From Lytechinus variegatus (Eukaryota > Echinodermata > Echinoidea > Temnopleuroida > Toxopneustidae), in NCBI RefSeq assembly GCF_018143015.1, contig NC_054754.1:19781094-19845093 (forward strand): a stretch of DNA of 64,000 nt. Reading direction: 5' to 3'. Below the pieces are notes generated by a model. It had not been told where the DNA came from. It saw only the letters and a list, made by a program, of their open reading frames with translations, and ran no database searches. How positions within the stretch are numbered: position 1 is the stretch's first letter; each line of letters starts with the position of its first letter. Shown one piece after another: positions 1 to 11,300 of the stretch. Position numbers and translations under genes: made by a program.

Positions 1-1065
1 TGATACAGTACATCTCTGCTATGTAATAAGCATGGAATAAATGACCATAGCATACACAAGTCAGATTAGAGTTTGGAATTTGTGTTTTGTCAGAATATGT
101 CATCCACTGTGTGTGTGTGTGTTTATATGTTGTTGAGTGGTGATTGTGAAAATATGCCTAGACCAACTGGGATGGTTCCAAATATTGCTGTAGCCAGGCA
201 TGGTAGAAAAGTTTATATTACTTTTGCATGCCTTTTCGCAACATGTTTTGTATTTCGCGTATAAAATTCTTTAACCCTTATCAAACTGGGGGGGGGGGGG
301 GATAAATTTGACCCTCCTAAACAAATTTTGTCGCTATGCCGCCACACAAATTTTTTTAACCACGCTGTTCAAAGACTTTACTTTCAAGTCTTGCATATCA
401 TTTTGAAAACAAATTTGTGATGCCCGGGTACGCGGTACCTAAATTACACAATATTGTCAGTCCCAAAATTGCTCAAAAACGTGATTCTGTGTACAAAGTC
501 AATGCAAATTGTGTTCTTCAACCAAAAATCATAAATGTATGATTATTTTTACTTTTGTTGTTTTAGATGGATTTATTTTATGTTTTTTCTGATCGCAAGT
601 GTTGTTCCCCCCAAAACAAAGAAATACATAAAAAAAATACATAGGAAATAATTTTTTGTAGATTTTTGTTGAAAATGTAAAAATTGACATGTTCACCAAA
701 AATTAGCATTCTACTAGCTATATAAAGCGAGTTAAGGGCGAAAAAAAAATTGGGGGCCAATTTCTTACCCATATTTGCATAATTGATTAATGAAAAATAT
801 AAGCGATCAACTTTTTTAAAATTTCACCATACAGTCTTCGAGTTTACATCCGGCTCTACGTGCGTGCAAATTTTCGCGGCGATTGCGAGATCTGGGGGGG
901 GGGTGTCAAATTGACCATCTCATTATATGTTGGTCCGAAATGGCCCACAAAGATGGGGTCAAGAAATTATACTGTAAGTAGGACAAAAATGTGACCAATG
1001 GGAGAGAAGTCTGTTAGAGAGGGGATTCTGAATGGGTAAACTGCCAATTCGTTTTCTGCCGTCTC

Positions 1066-1362
1066 ATCTGCTCACCACATGGTCGACCTTCATTTAGTCT
1101 AATGCATACCATACATCAACATTTCGTCCAACAACCATTTGGTCCAATCATCACTTTTTCTAATCACCAATTCGTCTATGACCATCTCGTCGCATAACCT
1201 GTTAGTCTAATATCCATCTTATTTTCATTCATTTCGCCTATTTGACACTAATTCCAAGTAGATCAAATGGTATATGGACTAAATGGCTGTTGGACCAACT
1301 GGTTATTAGATGAAATGGCATTAGACCATGTGGATAGTGGACTAACTGATGGGAGACCAAAT
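1066..1362. repeat. Imperfect inverted array of a 'TTTNGTCYAA' motif
   Basis: From about 1078 to 1235 short units such as catttagtctaatg, catttcgtccaac and catttggtccaatc recur every 15-20 bases. From about 1260 to 1362 the reverse-complement units appear (gactaaatgg, gaccaactgg, gatgaaatgg). The two halves could fold into a long imperfect hairpin. This looks like a non-coding foldback or MITE-type repeat. Confidence 0.6.
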
Positions 1363-2150
1363 GCGCTCGTATTTATTGTTTAGTAATATACCTATCCCGT
1401 TCAAAATTACTAAAAGTGCTTAGAAATACAATGTAATTTCTTAGGTCGGAAAGTCAAATTATCAGCTCGCGTTATTTGATTGTTGAAATATTTATCGTCT
1501 TTATATGGGTAACTGCACAGTGTCCTTAACATGCCACCTTGTTGATCAGGCCAGAACGTATATTAAAAAAAATTCTTGACGAGGAATTCATTCTTGACAG
1601 TTATTTTTAAAGAATGTATTCATTATAATCGTGTATCTGAATATGAAAACGGCCCAAATGCTATTTTTGGAAAAAATTGAGTATCTGAGTTATACAATGA
1701 CTCATCTTGTTTATAAACGATAAATCTTAAATCATCTGAGATATGCCTCAAATAAAGGAGGAAAATCTGATACGAGTGGAAGAAAGCCCAAGTCCTGGAC
1801 TTCGGCTTTTTACATTCATATCATAGCGCCCTCTCTCTTCTACTTACTACAGAAGTCTACCATGTGTATGAATGTAAGAATAACCCTAGTCCGTATGATT
1901 TAAAAACGACCCAGGTCCACCAGACAAAAGCCCCGCCCATAAATATCATATTAATGTTCATTAAATATGTTCACGTAAATTTGTTTTATGATGTTCTTTG
2001 ATATATTTCAACTGCCCAAATTAAAAAAATATCCTGTTTTTTTTTCAATTTTCTCGAAATGACCTATGGACTTGGGCCTTTTTTATATGCAAGTCATGTG
2101 ATTCCTTGTCACTGCAAAGAATTATAAAGAAAACCCCAAAAAATGAATAA

Positions 2151-2517
2151 TACAGCTCTTGCAAGTTTTTCCAGAACACATGAATATTGCAGCTCTTGTA
2201 AGGTTTTCTATGACAAGGGTTTCAATTACGACACTAGTTTTTTCTCGAACGAATAAATTTGTTGCAATTAGCATAACAGAAAGATTCAGTGAGCTAATTA
2301 ACATATAGGCCTACGTGCAATACATAGATTTTTTTGTCACTGTACTGTCTAAAAAGCTTGAAAACAAGAATATTGCAGCTCTTCATTTATGATTTTTTAT
2401 GAAGTGGAATCATTCATTTAGGAAACTTTTATGAATAAGCATAATCAGCATTGTTTTAGCTAGTTAACTTACATATGTTATATATAGAATATTGATATGT
2501 GTAGTCAATTGCAGCTC
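2151..2517 (+). repeat. Four spaced copies of a GCAGCTCT motif
   Basis: The words tacagctctt (2151), attgcagctcttgtaag (2187), attgcagctctt (2372) and attgcagctctaa (2508) recur with similar flanks (gaatattgcagctctt). They look like a degenerated tandem repeat. No function is apparent. Confidence 0.45.
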
Positions 2518-2842
2518 TAAAAAACATGCGCAACTTGATTTTCAACCAATCAACAGCGCGCATTTGGGACTTGCGATTGATTTTTCGGCTTGCGTTTGAA
2601 CGCAACTCTCTCTTCAACGGGCCCCAGTTTCAACCAGCAAGATTTGTTATCTATTCAAGTGGTGCAAATTATATCTATTCATGTTCTGCCATGAACGTAA
2701 ATCTACAAGGATTTTTCTTTTGTTCAGGAAAATGACCTATTCATTCACCCCTAGAGAGATGAGATCAAGATGAGATAAAGGATTTCAAAAATATATTTTG
2801 ATTCATTTCCTTTGTAGATATCATTAGGTGGCCTAGTAATCA

Positions 2843-3130
2843 TTCAATCAATTTGTCATCAATCAGGCATCAATCAACCAATCATCCTATCAATCAATCA
2901 ATCAACCAACCAATAATCCATCCATCAATCAATCAATCAATCAACCAACCAACCAATCATCCATCTATCAATCAATCAATCAATCAACCAATAATCCATC
3001 CATCAATCAATCAATCAATCAATCAACCAATCATCCATCCATCAATCAATCAATCACTCAACCAACCAACCCACCCCCACCCATCCATCCATCAACCAAT
3101 CAGTCATCAATCAATCAATCAATCAGTTTT
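2843..3130 (+). repeat. (ATCA)n / (CATC)n microsatellite
   Basis: About 290 bp of imperfect tetranucleotide repeat (atca, acca, catc units) is arranged in longer blocks of alternating atcaatca, accaacca and catccatc. The open frame across it is only a translation of the repeat and is not a gene. Confidence 0.92.
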
Positions 3131-3467
3131 TAAGTTTGATTAAAGATATCTTTTGTCAATTTTCTCAAGCCTTCAATTTTAAATTTAGGTGTGATATATC
3201 GGCCTGTAAGTTGTAAGCTGAAAATCTAAAAAAAAAAAGAAATCAAAAGAGAGAATGAAGAATATAGTGACTGGACTACATATTCAACGTAATATGGTAA
3301 TAACGAATCTTGGATTGAGAAGTTTACTGATGAGTGCTGAAAAAGGGCTCATATCTTTATGTTCGATGAACAATTATCGCTTAAAATTTGAGCCAGTTGT
3401 ATAAAACATATGCTTTAATAGTGCAATCGAATCGAATTAACGCACAAATCCAATAACGTCATCTGGT

Positions 3468-3640
3468 GGGTGTTTCATAAAAGTTGTCATTACGGACTAA
3501 ATTGTCAGTGCTGACAATTTCAGTAAAATCGTTGGTTTTGATTGGCTGAAAGGCACTAGCTGGCCTCTGACTGTTACTATATGATAACTGTCGGAGAAAG
3601 ACAACTTGTCAGCGCTGACAACTTTCATGAAACGTTCCCT
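3468..3640. repeat. Palindromic MITE-like element (gtttcataaaa...catgaaacg)
   Basis: The left side reads gtgtttcataaaagttgtca and the right side gacaactttcatgaaacg, with ttgtcagcactgac-type inverted arms between. The middle segment gattggctgaaaggcac ... gttactatatgataactgtcgga resembles the element at 16538-16695. This is a short non-autonomous DNA repeat family in this genome. Confidence 0.65.
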
Positions 3641-3904
3641 GCATGGGACCGTTTTTTGGTCAATGGTCGCATACAAAGAAATTTGTTTTCTAATCATGGC
3701 TTTAACAATAAGTATACACATTGATCAAAAGTGCAATATATCTCAACAATATTGAAAGCTTTACACATTTAATACCCATAAAAAGTCATACAATATATCC
3801 ATTAGCAAGCAGGGAAAGCCGCTTAAGTCGCTTTATCACCAACTTAATTCTTCTTCTTGTGTGGTTTGGCTGGCAACCAGTCGAGAAATGACTATTTTGT
3901 TTGG

Positions 3905-4170
3905 AGATTTTTTTTCTTTGAAAGGATGAATAGGTTCTTGATTTTCTCCATTTTTTCTGTCTATTTTATTTCATTTTTTCCTTTTCTTCTTTTAATTTCC
4001 TCCCCACTTTTTCTTGTTTCTTTTGTTTTGATTTCTTTCCTTTTTCTATTTCCCTTTTCTTTTATTTTCTGTTCTATTTTCTTTTCTTTATTTTCTTTTC
4101 TTTTCTTATTCTCTTCTGAATGTACTCTCTTTTCTTTTCTTAACTCTATTTTGTCTTATTCTTTATCCTC
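3905..4170 (+). repeat. Polypyrimidine (T/C-rich) tract
   Basis: A roughly 270-bp T-rich tract with ttttctttt-like units. The hydrophobic open frame across it (Phe/Ser/Leu-rich) reflects base composition only. Confidence 0.75.
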
Positions 4171-5122
4171 TTTAAATAATAATGGATATTTAGGGGCGCT
4201 ACAGCAGAGGAAATAAAAATGAACTAGATTTGGGACCAGAATAAAAGGGGGTGAAAAGTGCAGGAAAAGAAAAGAGCAAAAAAGGGGCTTACATTATTAT
4301 GCTGTCAGAGCATTAATTGTCCAACGTCGAAACTGTGTCCGAGAGATCGAGACTCTTGATTTTGGAAGCTTCGCACTCGAACACAAAGAAATCACTCAAC
4401 CACATCACCTATTCACTGTCTCGAGAATTTCGGTGGGGATTTTTTTGTACGTCCCCATCAGTGACTCATATCACGATCCCGATCACGATATATGGCGGTA
4501 TTGTCATGATTAGCATGATTAGATATGTGCTGTTCTCTCCCGGTGTTCTCTCATTGTCGCGTTATGTGTTATTCATAAACAACGTACTTCGTTGCTGAAT
4601 TACGTTTTGTACAAAGACGGAACGTCGCTGCTGTTCTAACCGCACCTTCGACATGCAGTTAAGGAATTATTTCATAAGATATCTTTCGGGAGAAGGATTG
4701 GATACAGAACCCTTTCGTCTACAACCAAGTCAAGGTGTATGAGTAGGCCTATCATGTAGGTCCATAGTGGTATGGGTATGAGCACGGTTTTCGTCGGAAG
4801 ACTCAGTTATACTGTACTCCACATCTGCACAAATGCATTGGGAAAAGTGTTACTACACAGGCCCGGGAAACGACACTGGTTCACACGCTGCTGTACCGTG
4901 AGGCAGGGCCCGTATATCAAACAAATTTCAACAATCCGCGAATTACTACATTGACATGTGTACATGGAAATTGCAAAGGGTATTAGGGTAATTGATCATG
5001 GAATAGAAGACCTTTACCAGGATGAATATCAAGAAGTTATGTAAAACGAGTGAAATATAGCCTCCAGAGGGTGTTTATATACCTAAATCACATATATCAA
5101 ATATATAAGGAAGTTCGACACC

Positions 5123-8100
5123 ATGGTTCTAATGTGGAAAAGGGAAGTCTTTGTGGTCAAACCACATTATCTAGATGTTCCACAAGGAATGTCTAAGGCG
5201 GCCAAATATCTCGATAATCTTAGAGCAAGTATGGTTGAAGAAGATACTGAGAACTTCTCTCCATTACTAACGTCTTTAAGAAATGGTCACCTTGATGAAG
5301 TACGAAACCTAGTCAGTCAAGGGGCGAACGTGAATCAGGGTGACGCCCGGGATGATGCTGAAGCTAGCTGGACGCCGTTAGTGATCGCAGCAAAGACCGG
5401 CAGAGTGGAGCTGTTGAAATTTCTCATCGATCAAGGGGCTGATATTAGAAAGTCTGTTAAAGGATTGACTGCTTTGCACTTTGCCGCTTTCTTTGGTCAT
5501 CTTGATGCTATCAAATATCTGATTAGTCAAGGGGCTGAGGTGAACGGGGAAGGCGATACTGGAGCCACTGCAATACATACGGCTGTTATATATGGCCATC
5601 TTGATGTCATCAGATATCTTATCCATCATGGAGCGAAGGTGAACAAAGGAGACAACAATGGTGTGACTGCATTACACACTGCTGCTTACAATGGTCATCT
5701 TGATGTCACCAAATATCTGATCGGTCAAGGGGCTGATGTGAATAAAGGAAATGACAATGGTTCGACTGCATTACACGTTGCTGCAATGAATGGTCATCTT
5801 GATGTCACCAGATATTTAATCCACCAGGAAGCCAAGGTGAACAAAGGAGATAACAATGGTGTGACTGCATTACACTTTGCTGCAAGTAATGGTCATATTG
5901 ATGTCACCAAGTGCCTGATCAGTCAAGGAGCTGAAGTGAATAACGAAGACAACAATTGTTGGACTGCGTTGCACGTTGCTGCTGAGAATGGTCATCTTGA
6001 TATCATCAAATATCTTATCAGTCAAGGAGCAGATGTGAAGAAAGGAGATAAAAATGATTGGACTGCAATACAAATTGCTGCCCAGAATAGTCATCTTGAT
6101 GTCATCAAATATCTTATCAGTCAAGGAGCTGACGTGAATAAAGGAAATGACAAAGACGTGACTATATTACAAATTGCTGCTAAGAATGGCTATCTTGAGA
6201 TCACCAAATATCTGATCAGTAATGGGGCTGAAGTGAATAAAGGATATAACGATGGTATGACTGTATTACACTTTGCCGTTCTGAATGGTCATCTTGATGT
6301 CGTGAAATATTTGATCAGTCAAGGTGCTGAAGTGAATAAAGAAGACAATGATGGCGTGACTGCATTACACATTACTGCTTTCTATGGTCATTTGGATGTC
6401 ATCAAATATCTGATCAGTCAAGGGGCTGAAGTGAATAAAGGAGATAACAAATGTTGGACTGCATTACACATTGCTGCTCAGAATGATCATCTTGATGTCA
6501 TCAAATATCTGATCAGTCAAGGGGCTGAGGTGAATAAAGGAGATAACAAATGTTGGACTGCATTACACATTGCTGCTCAGAATGATCATCTTGATGTCAT
6601 CAAATATCTGATCAGTCAAGGGGCTGAGGTGAAAAGGGAAAACAACATTGGTGCGACGGCACTACACATTGCTGCTCAGAATGGTCATCTTGACGTTACC
6701 ACATATCTGATCAGTCAAGGGGCTGAGGTGAATAAAGGAGCTAACTATGGTTCGAGTGTATTACACAGTGCTGCTTACAGTGGCCATCTTGATGTCGTCA
6801 AATATCTGATTAGTGAAGGGGCTGAGGTGAATAAAGGAAATGAAAACGATGTGACTGCATTATACATTGCTGCTGAGAATGGTCATCTTGACATCACCAA
6901 ATATCTGATCAGTCAAGGGGCTGAGGTAAAAAGAGAAAATAATGGTGTGACTGCATTGCACACTGCTGCTGAGAATGGTCATCTTGATGTCATCAGATAT
7001 CTGATCAGTCAAGGGGCTAGGGTGAATAAAGGAGATAGAAATGGTGTGAGTGCAATACACAGGGCTGCTAAGAATGGTCATATTGATGTTGTCGAATATC
7101 TGATCAGTCAGGGGGCTAGGGTGAATAAAAGAGATAACAATGGCGCGACAGCATTACACACTACTGCTTTCTTTGGTCGTCTTGATGTCATAAAATATTT
7201 GATCAGTCAAGGGGCTGAGGTTAAACAAGGAGATGACAATGGTTTGACTGCATTACACATTACTGCTAGCTTCGGCCATCTTGATGTAACCAAATATCTG
7301 ATCAGACAAGGGGCTGAAGTGAATAAAGGAGATAACAATTGTTGGACTGCATTACACAGGGCTGCTAAGAATGGTCATCTTGATGTCATCATTTTTCTAA
7401 TCAGTCAAGGGGCCGAAGTGAATAGAGGAGATAGAAATGGTTGGACTGCATTACACTTGGCTGCTCATGATGGTCATCTTGAAGTCATTAAATACCTGAT
7501 TAGTCAAGGGGCTGAGGTGAAAAAGGGAAACAACGTTGATGCGACTGCATTACACATTGCTGCTCAGAACGGTCACCTTGATGTCATCATATACCTTATC
7601 TGTCAAGGGGCTGGGGTGAATAAAAGAGATAACGATGGTAGGACTGCATTACACATTGCTGCTAAGAATGGTCATCTTGAGGTCATCAAATGTCTTATCA
7701 GTCAAGGGGCTGAGGTGAATAAAGGAAATGACAACGATGTGACTGCAATACATGTTGCTGCTGAGAATGGTCATATTGACATCACCAAATATCTGATCAG
7801 TCAAGGGGCTGAGGTGAATAAAGGAGATGACGATGGTTTGAATGCACTACACAGAGCTGCTTACAATGGTAATATTGATGTCAGCAAATGTTTGATTGGG
7901 CAAGGGGCTGAGGTGATAACGGAAAACAACATTGGTGCGACTGCATTGCACATTGCTGCTCAGAATGGTCATCTTGACGTTACCAAATATCTGATCAGTG
8001 AAGGGGCTGATGTGAATAAAGGAGATATCAATGGTAGGACTTCATTACACTTGGCTGCTCATAATGATCATCTTGATGTCATTAAGTACCTGATTAGTCA

Positions 8101-8398
8101 AGGGGCTGAGGTGAAGAGAGGAAATAACAATGGTGTAACTGCATTACATATTGCTGCTTATAATGGTCGTCTTGAGGTCACCAAATATCTAATCAGTCAA
8201 GGAGCCGAAGTGAACTCGAAGAATGAAAACGGTTGGACTTCTTTAGACTTTGCTATTTCCAAAAATCATATTGATGTCGTTCAATTTCTTATGGCTGAAG
8301 GTGCAATTGTCCATATACTTCGTGAGCAGGGAGTCTTATACGTGGTAATTCCCTTGGTCAACACTGCAAGGCCTCTCAATGCCACTTCGAATACCGAG
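5123..8398 (+). CDS. Exon 1: start codon and 31 ankyrin repeats
   Basis: This is a single 3,276-nt exon of 1,092 codons. After about 44 N-terminal residues it encodes 31 near-perfect 33-residue ankyrin repeats with consensus TALHIAAQNGHLDVIKYLIS followed by QGAEVNKGDN-G. Repeat 17 is one residue short and the first unit has a longer loop. Repeats 13 and 14 are identical in protein and nearly so in DNA, which marks a recent 99-bp duplication. The exon ends in phase 0 at ataccgag/gtaatt (8398). If translation ran on it would stop at 8485 after a short tail unlike an ankyrin repeat. An alternative start is Met23 (MSKAAKYL). Confidence 0.95.
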
Positions 8399-11300
8399 GT
8401 AATTAATTTTTTGACTTATAGAATTCAATGTGGTGTAATTCTCAGGGCAAAAATTAAAGGGGAGCATAGGCGGGTGGGGCAATAGCAATATTGACGTTTT
8501 AAAACTCAGGGGCCCCCATCCTTTGATCCGCCCCTGAAACTGTCTTGCTTGCGCCAAACAAATCGAAATTCGACACATTGCAGAATTACGATTCGAGTAA
8601 TCCCAAACGTTTGAATCTCTTTTTTTTTTAAATAACGTTATTATTGATATGTGCTGAGTCAGTAAATAGGCATTTTAATGCAAGTATGAGGACAATTAAC
8701 AGGGGCAAAGGGATAATTTTTAGGGGTGGTTGTTAGATTGTTAACAAGCAAAGAAAGGTTTTCATGACGAAATGAATCGGATTTCGATCAGGACATACTT
8801 TAAAAGCAACTTAAAAAGAGCGATTGCTCTCATATGAAGGAGATTTAGGTCAAATCTCTGTATTTTAGCATTCCAAACTGATTTCCAGGTGTTCTGTGTA
8901 CGGTGTAACATATTATAGCACGAGATATACGATGTTTTTGTGCTCGTCATTGCAAAGCTAAAGTCACTGATCTTGACCAATCCAAGATAACAAGATAATA
9001 TTGAAAATTAATTTAATCTCTTTTATGGGTTTCATTTGTGTCTATTCTTGTTTTATTCACGACTGCATTTGAACCCCCACGGGGGGGGGGTCGATCATCA
9101 CCCCATCCACGGCTGTAAGATTAGTTTACTGGTTTTGTTTTATTCAGATTTCAGACGAGTTATACTATGGAAACCTATCACCGGAGAAGGCTTTGGTGTT
9201 CTATCCCCCGGACAATGGAGCAGAGACAGATACGGAAGATAAATCAGGCAAACTACCTCTCCGCTATGTCGAGGATGAAGCGGTGAAAAAGATGATCTTG
9301 TCGAGGTATTTTCTTCATCAGTAAACCTTTAAGCTTCTGTTTTCTTAATATGCACACTTTTTTTCTAATTAACCGATTCTATAATAGATTTTGGAGAATT
9401 ATTCCAATGAATGGAAAAAATATGTTAAACATTAAATGTATAATAACATTCGAATCCCTAGTTTTATCTTGACAGTTCAAAAGTTTAGAGTACTGATTAA
9501 ACAATAAGAAAAACAATCATAGCTCTTATATTGACTGCATACTTTGTGAATGGTGATATTACAAGATCTCGTGACTATTACATGGTTCTTTGATGTCTTA
9601 TCTCTATTTTCTTATTTACATATCTTTCATCTTTGGATGTAACTGCCTTCTAACAGAGTAAAATCTATGAATCAGTTCGTGCCAGTGTTATGTCTTGATA
9701 CTTTGTAAATATTTTTTTTTTACTATAGTCACGTTTCATTTACTTTCAGAACAAATTTTTCTGAAAAGGCTCATTATAATCAAGGTAAGAGCATTTTTAG
9801 ATGCACGGAAAAGATCACTTACGAAAATGATGGCTCAATGGTACCGCTTTGAGTTCACAAGAGCTAATTAAAAGTTGTTATACCCTTTATTTTTGCTGAT
9901 ATTTTTTTACTATTATAATTATTGTTATATTTATCCATTCATTTATTTATTCATTTGTTTATTATTATTATTGTTTTTATTATAATTACTATTATTATTT
10001 TCATGTATCCATATTCATGAACTTGATAAGCCAGACAAAATGAATTGTCTGTATGCGTGTGTAGGTGGGTCTCAGTGTGTGTGCGGGCCGGGTGATAGAC
10101 ATCCAAATTTTATCTGCAACCATAAAGTTTTGAGCACGTGTTCGTTAAAGGTCATTGTCGTGTCATTCTCTGAATAAGGCTCATTATGCATGATCGTTTT
10201 TATTCACACTTCTTGACACATACACTAGCATCTACAGATAGCCCCTTGGAATCAAGAATGTCTACTGAGGCGATTTCAGAGCATTTCACGACACCCCAGG
10301 ATGATCCAAACTCTGAAGATAAGAAGGAGCAGAGCGAGAGGAATGAAACTCAAAATCAAACCACAGAAAGAGAACAGGATCATACTGATGATGAACAAGA
10401 TGACCTGATCCAACTGGAAAAGCATGGCATTACGGTCAGGATTTCGAAATATGAAATTTACCGCGCAAAGGACATCACCGTGGAAGTGATTGAAGACGTC
10501 CCACCTGAGCTAGAGCTGAAGGAGACAGAAGCCGTCATTGCGGTTGGACTGAAGATGTCGCCTTCTGATGCAATCTTTGACAGTCCTGTGAAAGTAACGA
10601 TGCCCCATTGCGGTGCATTCTCAAAGCCAAAGGATGCAGAAGTCTACATCCATTATCGCAACAACGGTACTCTTCCGATTTCTATTTTGCCGTTTCCCTT
10701 CCACCGAGATTTTCCCCGTTCACATTTCTGAAAAATGGAGTAAAAATATTGCAGAAAATATATTTTTTATTTTAAAGTTCTAGTTCATATTGATGACCAA
10801 AACAGATAGACACCATTTGAAATATATGAAGGAGTAGAATACGGCATAAGTCGCAGAGCAGGGTGAGCGGAATGAAACTCAAAACTAAACTAAAGAGAGG
10901 AGGAAATCGTTATTCATATGGGATATTTACCATGATCACCCATTTATTGCAAGCCTCGATAGTAAGCTTCTTGCGCTTTTCACTGACCTGAACTGTGACG
11001 ACATCTTATGTGGGTTGAGTGCTAATTGCTTTTGTTTGTACATAGCATAGGACATATTATTTTGGGGGTCTTTTTGACTAGGAATTTAAAAATTTAAACA
11101 GATAAAACAATTTGAACAGATAAAAGATATATCAAAACCAAATCCGCAGAACATTTTTTGGTCAGCTTACTTGCTGGTTAGTCGTAAAATACTCTCTCCG
11201 TGTATATCTGCATTTAGATTGTAAGATATTAGGCTGACATAGAAATTGTAACCAAAAGAGAGGGAAAACACAAATATCGCATAGAGCTGCAGGTTTCCGT

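Larger units (their letters stand above)
1..5122. other. Upstream intergenic region, no gene recognised
   Basis: I see no convincing coding exon here. Short open frames have no recognisable domains or are translations of simple repeats. The region is AT-rich and carries poly-G runs near 291 and 895, an imperfect inverted array (1066-1362), a small GCAGCTCT repeat group (2151-2517), an ATCA microsatellite (2843-3130), a palindromic MITE-like repeat (about 3468-3640) and a T/C-rich tract (3905-4170). The promoter and 5' untranslated part of the ankyrin gene presumably lie in the last few hundred bases, but I cannot place a start site. An AT-rich TATATAA-like stretch sits only about 20 bp before the start codon, too close to act as a TATA box for that ATG. 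Confidence 0.6.

Noticed and set aside
2853-3143. 96-codon open frame rich in Asn, Gln, Ser, Ile and Pro
   Set aside because: It is the translation of the ATCA microsatellite; every frame there is a repeat.
3857-4216. 119-codon hydrophobic open frame
   Set aside because: It follows a T/C-rich tract, so the Phe/Leu/Ser content comes from base composition and no helix pattern typical of a membrane protein family is visible.
5378-7081. Antisense open frames inside the ankyrin exon
   Set aside because: They repeat with the 99-bp period and have no independent signature; they are shadows of the ankyrin array.
9036-9242. Open frame overlapping ankyrin-gene exon 2 in another frame
   Set aside because: The frame selected by splice phases (ISDELYYGNLSPEKALVFYP) is acidic and matches both junctions; this one would end inside the exon.
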